From assembly GCA_036506495.1 (NCBI GenBank), contig DASXRQ010000069.1, positions 1-25,420 of the forward strand: a stretch of DNA of 25,420 bases, given 5' to 3'. Origin of the DNA: DASXRC01 sp036506495. Lineage in GTDB: Bacteria; Actinomycetota; Actinomycetes; Mycobacteriales; Micromonosporaceae. The notes under the pieces are model-generated. The model was not told where the DNA came from, ran no database searches, and saw nothing but the letters and a program-made list of their open reading frames with translations. The translations under genes and the position numbers were made by a program. Below are positions 1 through 7,026 of this stretch, piece by piece. Each line of letters begins with the position of its first letter. The stretch's first letter is position 1.

Positions 1-766
1 GCGGGTGCAGGCCCGCCGCGAGGCCGACACGCTGCGCGCCGACGCCGAGCGCGAGACCAAGCAGCTGCGTACCGTCACGGCGCACGAGGTGGCCGAGCTG
101 AAGTCCACCGTGGAGCGCGAGGTCGCGTCCCTCCGTGCGACGGCCGAACGGGAGATCACCCAGCTGCGGGCCAAGGCGGCCCGCGAGGCCGAGGAGAAGC
201 GGGCCGAGGCCACCAAGATCCTTGCCGATGCCCGCGACAAGCGCGACAAGGATCTGCAGGCGCTCCAGCTGGAGATCGCCGAGCGACGTGAGAAGGCCGA
301 GCGGGAAGAGTCCCAGCGGCACGCCACCCAGGTCGCCGCGACCCAGAAGCTGGTCGCCGAGGCCGAGCAGCGGGCACGCGCCGCCGAGGACCGGGCGAAG
401 GAGATCGAGCAGCGGGCCGAGGCGCGTCGCATCGAGTCCGAGCGCCACGCGACCGAGACGGTCGACAGGGCCAAGGCGCTGGCCGACAAGACCCTCAACG
501 AGGCTCGGGCCGAGGCGCACCGCCTGGTCTCCGAGGCCCGCGGCGAGGCCGAGCTGACGACCAACACGGCCCGCCGCGAGGTCGACGAGCTGACCCGACA
601 GAAGGACGCCGTCACCACTCAGCTGGGCCAGATGCTCTCCGGCCTGGCCGGCATCATGCCGACGGTCGCCCCGCCGGCCGCGGCGAAGTCCGAAGCCAAG
701 AAGGGCAAGCCCACCGACGAGTCCGACGAGTCCGACGAGCCGGTCGGGGCCTCCGCCTCGAGCTGA
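1..766 (+). CDS. Coiled-coil cytoskeletal protein, FilP/Scy-like (5' end missing)
   Basis: The reading frame is open from the left edge, so this is the C-terminal part of a longer protein. The first possible in-window start (GTG at 5) has no convincing ribosome binding site. The roughly 253 visible residues are almost entirely Ala/Glu/Arg/Lys heptad-like coiled coil, with recurring AEREx and EARAEAxR runs. A short hydrophobic patch follows (QLGQMLSGLAG), then a disordered acidic tail containing DESDESDE. The end of the coil (ELTRQKDAVTTQLGQML) resembles the C-terminus of Streptomyces FilP as I remember it. Proteins of this type form filaments with DivIVA at hyphal tips and support polar growth. 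That role is inferred from family resemblance. A similar coiled-coil gene lies 188 nt downstream, echoing the neighbouring scy/filP arrangement in Streptomyces. A generic actinobacterial coiled-coil protein often labelled 'cellulose-binding protein' is the alternative. Confidence 0.75.
   Translation, partial: RVQARREADTLRADAERETKQLRTVTAHEVAELKSTVEREVASLRATAEREITQLRAKAAREAEEKRAEATKILADARDKRDKDLQALQLEIAERREKAEREESQRHATQVAATQKLVAEAEQRARAAEDRAKEIEQRAEARRIESERHATETVDRAKALADKTLNEARAEAHRLVSEARGEAELTTNTARREVDELTRQKDAVTTQLGQMLSGLAGIMPTVAPPAAAKSEAKKGKPTDESDESDEPVGASASS
714..740 (+). repeat. Three tandem 9-bp units in the acidic tail
   Basis: The 9-mer CCGACGAGT occurs at 714 and 723, with a last copy ending in C at 732. 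It encodes the repeated Asp-Glu-Ser acidic tail of the upstream coiled-coil protein. Such short in-frame repeats can vary in copy number by slippage. Confidence 0.8.
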
Positions 767-894
767 CTCAGCGACCCCGGAGAGCCACACCGCCGATCCG
801 GGTTCGCCGGTAGCAGCGGGCAGGTCCGCCCTCGGGTGCTGCGGGGTGGCCGTGGGAACGGGTCTACAGCTGACATATGAGCACGAGATATGCA

Positions 895-934
895 CGTCCC
901 GTCACGCCGGTGGGTATCCGCGCGTGACGGGACG
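895..934. promoter_or_regulatory. 13-bp perfect inverted repeat before the DivIVA-like gene
   Basis: CGTCCCGTCACGC at 895-907 is the exact reverse complement of GCGTGACGGGACG at 922-934, leaving a 14-nt loop. The element ends 20 nt before the ATG at 955 and 8 nt before the GAGG ribosome binding site at 943-946. It could be an operator, a 5' UTR hairpin or a T-less terminator for the upstream gene. It has no trailing T run, and its position next to the ribosome binding site favours a regulatory role for the downstream gene. Confidence 0.6.
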
Positions 935-954
935 ATGCGTGTGAGGATGGTGCC

Positions 955-2319
955 ATGTCGCACGGCGGGGATTTCTTTGCTCTGGGTGAGGCCGCGGGGG
1001 CGGAGCCGACCTTCGAGATCGGCGTCCGCGGCTACCAGCGCAAGCAGGTCGACCGGTACGTCCATCAAATCGAGGCAGAGGTCGCCGCGCTCGTCGCCGA
1101 GCGCGATCAGGCGTACGCCCAGATTCAGGCCCTGGCCGGGCAGGTCCAACAGCTTCAGGTAGAGCTTTCCGAACAGAAACGCCGGGCGGGCGTCGGAGAG
1201 AAGGCCTCGTTCCGGCATCTCGGCCCGATCGTCGAGCAGATCTTGACTCTCGCGGAACAGCAGGCGGAAGAGATCCGCAAGTCGGCGAGTCAGGACATCG
1301 TTGACCGCCATGCCGCGGCCGAGCACATCATCGCGGAAGCCCGAGCGGAAGCCGAGCGGATCGTCGAGGAAGCCAGGGCGAAGGCCGCGGACGGGATCAG
1401 GGACTTCGAGATCGCACTGGCCGCGCGGCGGTCCGAGGAGGCACAGGCCGACGAGGAGCGGCGAGCGGCGTTTCGGGCCGAGCTCGCCGCGACCGAGGAG
1501 CACATCGCGAAGCTGCGCGCCGAGGCCGACGACGCGGTCGACGCGGCCCGGCAGGAGGCCAGGCGCATCAACGAGGCCACGGTCGCCCACGTCGAGCGGA
1601 CCCGGGCGGAGACCGAGGCGTGGGCCAACGCGGCCCGCGGCCGGGTGCACGAAGAGCTGACGCAGTGGCGGACCGCGACCGAGGAGAAGCTCGCCAAGGG
1701 GCGAGCCGACGCCGAACACCAGATCGCCGCCCAGCGCGCCGCCGCCGAGCAGGAGTGCGCAAACCTGCGGGTCGAGACCGCGCGGTGGGCGGATCAGCTG
1801 CGCGCCCACACGGACGAGCGCATCGCCGAGGCCCAGCGGCTCCTCGCGGCTCAGCTCGAAGACGGTGAGCGGCAGCTGGAATCGAGCCAGCAGCAGATCG
1901 CCTCCGCACATCAGGAGATTGCGGACGTTGGCGAGCGGCGCGCCGAGGCCCACCGTGAGCTCGCGGCCGCGCGGGCGCAGCTGGCGGAGGTGCAGCAGGA
2001 GGCCGTCGCGGCGACGCATGAGCGCGGCCGGCTGCGCGAGGGCCTGGCGGAGGTCACCCAGCAGCTCGCCGTCGAGCGCCAGCAGCTCGCCGACACCCGG
2101 CGCGCCGCGAAGGACGCCGAGCGGCGCCTCTCCGAGCTCCGCGCGGAGGCCGACCGGGAGGGCGAGGCCGCGGCCGGGTCGACGCAACCGGCAGAGTCGG
2201 CCGACGCCGACGTGGCCGATGAGGCGGCAGTGGCCGAGGTCGACCAGCCGGCGACGGCCGAGCCCGACGAGACCGATTCCGACGCCACCGTGAAGGTCGG
2301 CGCCGAGCGCCGCAAGTAG
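955..2319 (+). CDS. DivIVA-domain coiled-coil protein, FilP-like
   Basis: This is a 454-residue protein. Residues 20-36 (FEIGVRGYQRKQVDRYV) match the N-terminal DivIVA/FilP-type segment that carries the GYxxxQVDxY signature. A conserved-looking stretch follows at about 86-110 (LGPIVEQILTLAEQQAEEIR), then continuous Ala/Glu/Arg-rich coiled coil to about residue 400 and an acidic Ala/Asp/Glu tail. The ATG at 955 has a GAGG site 8 nt upstream. DivIVA-type N-termini bind curved membrane and the coil oligomerises, so the protein probably sits at cell poles or septa and organises growth. The function is inferred from the family. It lacks membrane segments. With the preceding coiled-coil gene it looks like a scy/filP-type pair and is probably core genome rather than part of the polysaccharide locus. 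Confidence 0.8.
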   Translation: MSHGGDFFALGEAAGAEPTFEIGVRGYQRKQVDRYVHQIEAEVAALVAERDQAYAQIQALAGQVQQLQVELSEQKRRAGVGEKASFRHLGPIVEQILTLAEQQAEEIRKSASQDIVDRHAAAEHIIAEARAEAERIVEEARAKAADGIRDFEIALAARRSEEAQADEERRAAFRAELAATEEHIAKLRAEADDAVDAARQEARRINEATVAHVERTRAETEAWANAARGRVHEELTQWRTATEEKLAKGRADAEHQIAAQRAAAEQECANLRVETARWADQLRAHTDERIAEAQRLLAAQLEDGERQLESSQQQIASAHQEIADVGERRAEAHRELAAARAQLAEVQQEAVAATHERGRLREGLAEVTQQLAVERQQLADTRRAAKDAERRLSELRAEADREGEAAAGSTQPAESADADVADEAAVAEVDQPATAEPDETDSDATVKVGAERRK

Positions 2320-2340
2320 CCGCACCGCCCGCCCTCGCCC

Positions 2341-2380
2341 ACCGATTTCGGTGCATCCGACAATCGGTAAGATGATCGGT
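2341..2380 (+). promoter_or_regulatory. Toxin-antitoxin promoter/operator with leaderless start
   Basis: TCGGT recurs at 2348, 2364 and 2376. ACCGATT (2341-2347) pairs with AATCGGT (2362-2368), and ACCGATTTCGGT is a near-palindrome. Short repeats of this kind are what ribbon-helix-helix antitoxins bind to repress their own operon. TAAGAT at 2368-2373 fits the actinobacterial -10 pattern TANNNT and would start transcription near 2380-2381, right at ATG 2381. No good -35 hexamer is seen. Confidence 0.45.
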
Positions 2381-2623
2381 ATGGCGAAGGACAAGGTAAC
2401 GGTGACGATCGACCGGGACGTGCTGGCTGCGCTGGACGCCGAGGCCGCGGAGGCGGGCCTGAATCGATCGCAGTATGTGGAAGCGGCGCTGACCCGCGAG
2501 TTCCACCGCCGACGGCTCGCGAAGGTGACGCCGCCCGCCGCGCCCGCTCCCGAGTTCGCCGACCCGGCCACGCCCGAAGGCCTGCGGGCGCTGCTCGACT
2601 GGCAGCGGGACACCGCGACGTGA
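2381..2623 (+). CDS. Ribbon-helix-helix (CopG/MetJ-type) antitoxin
   Basis: This is an 80-residue protein if it starts at ATG 2381. The N-terminus (MAKDKVTVTIDRDVLAALD) is a DNA-binding beta strand followed by the two helices of a ribbon-helix-helix fold (AEAAEAGLNRSQYVEAALTRE). The C-terminal 35 residues, rich in Pro and Ala, would wrap and neutralise the toxin. ATG 2372 and GTG 2351 are in-frame alternatives. I prefer 2381 because a TAAGAT -10 element overlaps the upstream codons, which would give a leaderless mRNA. The stop overlaps the toxin GTG by four bases (GTGA, 2620-2623), so the two are translationally coupled. The likely role is antitoxin and autorepressor of a type II module. The toxin class makes it MazEF-like, although this antitoxin fold also occurs with other toxin families. 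Confidence 0.82.
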   Translation: MAKDKVTVTIDRDVLAALDAEAAEAGLNRSQYVEAALTREFHRRRLAKVTPPAAPAPEFADPATPEGLRALLDWQRDTAT

Positions 2624-2910
2624 ACCGGGGCGAGGTCTGGCAGTCGGACACCGGCGCGCTGCGGCTGATCGTGTCGCCGGCCCTGTACAACGCCAGCGAG
2701 CTGCGGCGCGTGGTGTCCTGCCAGATCGGCGAGCCGCCCGCCACGTTCGAGCCGTACGCCGTGCCCACTCGCTGGGGCACCGTGTTCGTGGACCTGATCG
2801 CCACGACGCCTCGCACGTGGCTGAGCAAGCCCGTCGGACGGATCGCCGACGAGGAGTTGTCCACAGTGGATCGCTATCTTCGCTTCCTCGTCGGTCAACT
2901 GTCCGTGTAG
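2620..2910 (+). CDS. MazF/PemK-like toxin (predicted endoribonuclease)
   Basis: This is a 96-residue protein starting with GTG inside the antitoxin stop. The start (NRGEVWQSDTG) matches the first strand of the MazF/PemK/CcdB fold (xRGEVWxVD). A central LIVSPALYNASE segment and a C-terminal helix (DEELSTVDRYLRFLVG) correspond to the end of MazF proteins (xLxxVdxaLrxxLg). MazF toxins cut mRNA at short sequence motifs and are neutralised by the cognate antitoxin. The usual 'KxRPvlVvs' element is degenerate here (GALRLIVS), so catalytic activity is less certain than family membership. The gene ends 19 nt from the convergent methyltransferase gene, marking the border between the cytoskeletal genes and the polysaccharide locus. 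Confidence 0.8.
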   Translation: MNRGEVWQSDTGALRLIVSPALYNASELRRVVSCQIGEPPATFEPYAVPTRWGTVFVDLIATTPRTWLSKPVGRIADEELSTVDRYLRFLVGQLSV

Positions 2911-2929
2911 CCGCGGATCTCGCGACCGG

Positions 2930-4111
2930 TCAGGCGACGAGCAGCTCGGCCGTCACGCCCAGCCGGCTCAGCTGGGCCGCGATCTCCTCCCGGTAGGCCG
3001 GGTTGGTGATGACGACCGCCCGCGGCTTGATCTCCGCGAGGGTGTCCGGTGGGTCGACCCGGTACGCCGTGACCGGCAGGAACCGGCCCCACTTGCGGGG
3101 ATTCACGTCAACGACGGCCGCGAGGCAGCGGTCCGGATCGGCCAGCGTCAGGAACTGCACCCCCCGCGAGCCGGCGCCCCACAGCACGGGCCGGGCGCCA
3201 TCGGCCGCCAGGGCCGCGATCCGCTCCCGCCACATCGCGCGTTCGGCGTGATGCCGGGCGGCGAAGCCGTGGACGGCGGCCAGCTGCCGATCCCGCTCGG
3301 CGAGGCCCGGCAGCGGCCCGTCCGCGATGCGCGGCTCGCCGTCCCGGTTGGCCGAGATCTCGATGAAGCGGAACATCCCCGAGAACAGCGTGCCGCCGTC
3401 CTCGACCCGCCAGCCCGCCCGCTCGACGATGCGCCGCAACGGGTACGCGTCGAAGTAGGACACGTGCGGGTAGATGACCTCCCAGCCGGCCGTGGACAGG
3501 TCGTACCCCGCGTCCGGAACCTCCAGGTAGCCGAAGACCGGGCGGCCGGCGGCGCGTTCGCGCAGGTCGACGAGCAGCTCGTACGGGTCGGCCACGTGCT
3601 CGTACCAGTGCCGCGAGGTGACGAGGTCGAACTCCGGCAGAGCCGGCCCGCGGGGCGAATATCCACTGTGGAAGGTGGCACCGGACGGGTCCGGGCCGGT
3701 CGGGCCGGCGTACATCGCGTCGTAGCCGACGCCGGTGCACCCGGCCACGTGGCACAGCTCGCGCAGGAACTCGCCCTGGCCGCAGCCGATGTCGAGCAGC
3801 CGTTTGCCGCCCAGGGCGTACCGCTTCGCGAGGTGGGTGACCAGCTCCGCGGAGAACGCCTGGAACGCCGGCGAGTGATGCAGGTTCGTGTCCATCGTGG
3901 TGTCGTACACCATGACGGCGGGGTCGAACGCCACGTTGCGCACGTACGCGCAGCTGGGGCAGTAGGCGAGCACCATGCGCCCGACCGGGCTGGCGGCCGC
4001 CTCCGTCGCGTCGGCCCAGTGCACCCCGCAGAGCACCGGAATGTCGCCGAGGTCGGCGAACGGCACCATCGTCGCCTCCGCGCAGGCGTCGCAGGGCCGG
4101 TTCAGACCCAT
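2930..4111 (-). CDS. Three-domain SAM-dependent methyltransferase
   Basis: This is a 393-residue protein. An N-terminal zinc-finger-like module has two Cys pairs (C7xxC10, C51xxC54). A class I Rossmann methyltransferase core follows, with motif I LLDIGCGQGEF at 105-115. A C-terminal Methyltransf_14-type domain shows VLWGAGSRGVQF near 309-320. This layout is shared with sugar C-methyltransferases and with the gene at 5633-6868, so the two are distant paralogues. The substrate is probably a nucleotide-activated or lipid-linked sugar. I see no clear YHEH active-site block (the equivalent region reads SRHWYEHVADP), so it may do O- or N-methylation or act on a different sugar. ATG 4111 is chosen because it precedes the first Cys pair, although the frame stays open further upstream. 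Its first 10 bases overlap the end of the PIG-L gene. It is last in a leftward four-gene unit. Confidence 0.82.
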   Translation of the reverse strand: MGLNRPCDACAEATMVPFADLGDIPVLCGVHWADATEAAASPVGRMVLAYCPSCAYVRNVAFDPAVMVYDTTMDTNLHHSPAFQAFSAELVTHLAKRYALGGKRLLDIGCGQGEFLRELCHVAGCTGVGYDAMYAGPTGPDPSGATFHSGYSPRGPALPEFDLVTSRHWYEHVADPYELLVDLRERAAGRPVFGYLEVPDAGYDLSTAGWEVIYPHVSYFDAYPLRRIVERAGWRVEDGGTLFSGMFRFIEISANRDGEPRIADGPLPGLAERDRQLAAVHGFAARHHAERAMWRERIAALAADGARPVLWGAGSRGVQFLTLADPDRCLAAVVDVNPRKWGRFLPVTAYRVDPPDTLAEIKPRAVVITNPAYREEIAAQLSRLGVTAELLVA

Positions 4112-4737
4112 CGGAGGACCGCCTTGCGGCAGACGAACCCCTCGGCGTACCGCGAGCGGCACTCCATCCCGCGCAGCCGGGCGAGGCCGAGGAAGATCTC
4201 GTCGTCCCACCAGTCGCGGGCCTTCTGCGACGGGAAGCAGGCGTGCAGCAACTCCACCTTGCGCCGGGCCAGTTCCGGGTCGAGCGGGACGTAGAGGTTG
4301 GGGCGGCCGAGGTCGCCGTCCCACTTGGGGATCTCGTAGTGCAGGGCGAGTGCCCTGCGGAACACCGTCGGCGCCAGCTCCCCGACGAGGCGGTGGTCCT
4401 GGTGGGCGTCGTCGGTCGTGGGGCACAGCACCAGGTCGGGGTCGAGGACCGCGGCGGCGTCGTGCAGCCACTGCTTGACGCTCCCCCAGTGCGCGGGCAA
4501 CCTACCGTCGGGCAGGTCGTGCAGCGCGAACGTCAGCCGAGCCCCGGGCAGGAACGCCGCGGCCGCGGCGCGGGCCTCCGCGTGGCGCTCCGCGGAGCCG
4601 GTGAACAGGACGTAGTGGACGCGCAGGCCGGGGCGTGCGGCCGCCGCGGAGAGCAGCAGGCCACCGGCGGCGATCTCGACGTCGTCCGGATGCGCGCCGA
4701 GCGCCACGACGGACCGGATTCCGGACAGCTCCAGCAT
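4102..4737 (-). CDS. PIG-L/LmbE-family N-acetylglucosaminyl deacetylase
   Basis: This is a 211-residue protein. It carries AHPDDVE at residues 15-21, the zinc-binding signature of the LmbE/PIG-L family, and HQDH at 112-115, which supplies a further zinc ligand. The family includes MshB, Bca and the GlcNAc-PI deacetylase, which remove the N-acetyl group from GlcNAc-type sugars. In this setting the substrate is probably an acetamido sugar of the polysaccharide or its nucleotide precursor, which is an inference. There is no signal peptide, so it acts in the cytoplasm. ATG 4737 overlaps the preceding stop by one base (TGATG) and lies 13 residues before the signature. The 3' end overlaps the methyltransferase start by 10 bases. 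The length is slightly short for the family but the core is complete. Confidence 0.87.
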   Translation of the reverse strand: MLELSGIRSVVALGAHPDDVEIAAGGLLLSAAAARPGLRVHYVLFTGSAERHAEARAAAAAFLPGARLTFALHDLPDGRLPAHWGSVKQWLHDAAAVLDPDLVLCPTTDDAHQDHRLVGELAPTVFRRALALHYEIPKWDGDLGRPNLYVPLDPELARRKVELLHACFPSQKARDWWDDEIFLGLARLRGMECRSRYAEGFVCRKAVLRWV

Positions 4738-5636
4738 CACCGCGGAATGGCCACGACCGGTACGCGAGCGGCCGAGCCCCGGCCGTTCGGCCGCGCGATC
4801 CCGGTGTCCGCCCGAGCGGCCAGCGATGCCGCCGGCGGATCGCTGCGCAGCGGATCCCAGAGCATCCACGGACACTGTCCCTTGTGGAACATCTCCTCCA
4901 GCTCGGCACGGTCCTTGAACGTGTCGGCCGCACGCCAGAACCCGGTATACCGGTGCGCCATCAGCCTGCCGTCGGCGAGCACCCGCCCGAACGCGTGCGG
5001 CATCAGGTCCTCGCCCTCGCGCAGCGCGTCAAAGATCTCCGGGCGCAGCACGAAGTAGCCGCCGTTCTCCCACTGCATCAGGTCGGCGACCGCGCGGACC
5101 CCGGTCACCCGGCCGGCGCCGTCCATCTCGACGACATGGTGGGTGGAGACCGGCGGGACGGCCAGCATGCTCGCCACCGAGTCGCTGCCGCGGAACGCCT
5201 CGATCATGTCGTCCAGTGGCGCGTCGGTGAGCGTGTCGGCGTAGTTGGCGAGGAACATCTCCTCCCGCTCGACGTGGGCGCGCACCCGCATGAGCCGCTC
5301 ACCGATCGTCGACGTCAACCCGGTATCGATGAACGTCACGGTCCAGTCGGTGATGTCCGTGCTGTGCATGCGCACATCGCGGCCGCCGGCCGTTCCGCCG
5401 GCCACGAGCGTGAAGTCGTTCGACTGCGTCTCGTCGTACCGGAGGAAGTACTCCTTGACGGCGGCCGCGCCGTAGCCGAGGCAGAGGATGAACTCCGTGT
5501 GACCGAAGTGCGCGTAATAGCGCATGACATGCCAGAGGAGCGGCCGGTCTCCGATCATGTTCATCGGCTTCGGTGCGCTGGTCGCGTGCTCCCGCATGCG
5601 CATGCCGAGGCCGCCACAGAACAGCACCACCTTCAT
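4737..5636 (-). CDS. RfbF-like sugar-1-phosphate cytidylyltransferase
   Basis: This is a 299-residue protein. The N-terminus (CGGLGMRMRE, 7-16) is the nucleotide-binding loop of nucleotidyltransferases and is followed by the APKPM lysine (about 21-25). ILCLGYGAAAVKEYF, WTVTFIDTG, ENGGYFVL (190-197) and GFWRAADTFKDR (232-243) align well with glucose-1-phosphate cytidylyltransferase RfbF. It is therefore expected to make CDP-glucose, or a related activated sugar, from CTP. Two oddities stand out: the RfbF TYGDG-type metal-binding segment reads NYADT (131-135), and about 35 extra low-complexity residues follow the usual C-terminus (after WMLWDP). No CDP-glucose 4,6-dehydratase gene is seen nearby. 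ATG 5636 overlaps the upstream stop by four bases (ATGA), and its own stop overlaps the PIG-L ATG. Other nucleotide specificity cannot be excluded. Confidence 0.82.
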   Translation of the reverse strand: MKVVLFCGGLGMRMREHATSAPKPMNMIGDRPLLWHVMRYYAHFGHTEFILCLGYGAAAVKEYFLRYDETQSNDFTLVAGGTAGGRDVRMHSTDITDWTVTFIDTGLTSTIGERLMRVRAHVEREEMFLANYADTLTDAPLDDMIEAFRGSDSVASMLAVPPVSTHHVVEMDGAGRVTGVRAVADLMQWENGGYFVLRPEIFDALREGEDLMPHAFGRVLADGRLMAHRYTGFWRAADTFKDRAELEEMFHKGQCPWMLWDPLRSDPPAASLAARADTGIARPNGRGSAARVPVVAIPR

Positions 5637-6868
5637 GCGCGCACCACCTCGAGCGACGGGATGGGGAACACGAGGCGGCCGCCCCAGTCGGCGAGGTACC
5701 CCAGCTGGTCGACGAGCTCCGCGCGCAGGTTCCACGGCAGCACCAGCACGTAGTCCGGCTGGTCCGCCGCGATGCGGTCGGGGTGGTGGATCGGGATGTG
5801 CGTACCGGGCAGGAACTTGCCCTGTTTATGCGGGCTGCGATCCACCGTGTACGCGAGCAGGTCGGACCGGATGCCGCAGTGGTTGAGCAGCGTGTTGCCC
5901 TTGCCGGGTGCGCCGTACCCGACGACGGTCCGACCGTCAGCGCGCGCCGCGACCAGAAAGCTGAGCAGGTCCCTCTTGATCGCGAACACCGCCTGGGCGA
6001 AGCCGGCGTGTCCGAAGACCGTGTCGAGCCCGGCCGTGGCCTCGGCCTCCAGCACCTCCTTGACGGCCGCGGATGGCTCGCCCGCCGACTCGGCGGGCCG
6101 GGCGTGCACCCGCAGCGACCCGCCATGTGTGCCGAGCTCCTCGACGTCGACGACGGCCAGCCCACCGGTGGCCAGCGCCCGCGAGGCGGTACGCAGCGTC
6201 AGGTACTGATAGTGCTCGTGGTAGATGGTGTCGTACTGCCGGCGCTCGATCAGCCGCAGCAGGTGCGGGAACTCCAGGGTCACCAGCCCGGAGGGCTTGA
6301 CGAGCGCGGCCAAGCCGGCGGTGAAGCCGCGGATATCCGGCACGTGGGCGTACACGTTGTTCGCGACCACGAGGTCGGCCCGGCCGTAGCGCTCGGCGAT
6401 CTCCTCGCCGGTCCCGGCCGACAGGAACTTCACCTCGGTCCGCACGCCCCGGGCCCGCGCGGCGGCCGCGACGTTCCCGGCGGGTTCGACCCCCAGCACG
6501 GGTACGCCGGCGTCGACGAAGTGCTGCAGCAGGTACCCGTCGTTGCTCGCCACCTCGGCGACGAGCGAGTCGGGGCCGAGGTCGAGCCGCTCGGTCATCG
6601 CGGCCGCGTACCGCCGGGCGTGGGCCACCCAGGAGTCGGAGTACGACGAGAAGTACGCGTAGTCCGAGAAGATCTCTTCGCCCGGCACGTACGCGGGCAG
6701 CTGGACGAGCAGGCAGCTCGCGCAGATCCGCACGTGCAGCGGGTAGAAGGTCTCCGGCCGGTCCAGCTGTTCGGCGGCCAGGTAGCTCTCGCACAGCGGT
6801 GACATGCCGAGATCCACAAACGTGTCGGTGAGCTCCGCGTCGCAGAGCCGGCAGATCGCCGCGGTCAT
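5633..6868 (-). CDS. Sugar C-methyltransferase (TylC3/TcaB9-like)
   Basis: This is a 411-residue protein with the full three-domain layout of NDP-hexose C-methyltransferases. It has a zinc module with C6xxC9 and C49xxC52, a SAM-binding Rossmann domain (VAEVASNDGYLLQ, 103-115), and a C-terminal Methyltransf_14 domain (VVGYGAPGKGNTLL, 315-328). YHEH at 216-219 matches the catalytic Tyr-His-Glu-His block of TcaB9-type enzymes, which methylate a carbon next to a 4-keto group to make branched sugars. The actual substrate here may be a CDP-4-ketohexose, given the RfbF-like gene directly downstream. That link is inference. ATG 6868 has a strong GGGGGG site about 4 nt upstream. It is first in the leftward unit and divergent from the SDR gene at 7027, with a 158-nt shared promoter region. 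Confidence 0.87.
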   Translation of the reverse strand: MTAAICRLCDAELTDTFVDLGMSPLCESYLAAEQLDRPETFYPLHVRICASCLLVQLPAYVPGEEIFSDYAYFSSYSDSWVAHARRYAAAMTERLDLGPDSLVAEVASNDGYLLQHFVDAGVPVLGVEPAGNVAAAARARGVRTEVKFLSAGTGEEIAERYGRADLVVANNVYAHVPDIRGFTAGLAALVKPSGLVTLEFPHLLRLIERRQYDTIYHEHYQYLTLRTASRALATGGLAVVDVEELGTHGGSLRVHARPAESAGEPSAAVKEVLEAEATAGLDTVFGHAGFAQAVFAIKRDLLSFLVAARADGRTVVGYGAPGKGNTLLNHCGIRSDLLAYTVDRSPHKQGKFLPGTHIPIHHPDRIAADQPDYVLVLPWNLRAELVDQLGYLADWGGRLVFPIPSLEVVRA

Positions 6869-7026
6869 CGAACCCCCCAGAGCGGCAGCGGCGGACGCCC
6901 GAAACTTACTTGTCCGGCCCCGCCCTGGTCCCCGGCGCGTCGGGTATCCGTCAGTCGCCCCAGGCGTCAACCCGCGCCTGCGTACAGTACCCGCGTCCCC
7001 CCTCCTGACCTGATCATGGAGCCTGT
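6869..7026. promoter_or_regulatory. Divergent intergenic promoter region
   Basis: These 158 nt separate the leftward methyltransferase unit from the rightward SDR gene and must hold both promoters. On the plus strand, GGAG at 7019-7022 serves ATG 7027. On the minus strand, a G-run just above 6868 serves the methyltransferase. I could not assign confident -35/-10 pairs and saw no strong inverted repeat. Confidence 0.45.

Noticed and set aside
619..2898. Very long minus-strand open frame across the DivIVA-like and toxin-antitoxin genes
   Set aside because: It lies antisense to well-supported genes with clear domains; its Leu/Arg/Gly-rich product reflects GC-rich codon-position bias, not a protein.
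4112..4471. Upstream extension of the methyltransferase frame
   Set aside because: The extra residues are low-complexity Arg/Pro and would lie over the PIG-L gene; the protein begins naturally at ATG 4111 just before its first Cys pair.
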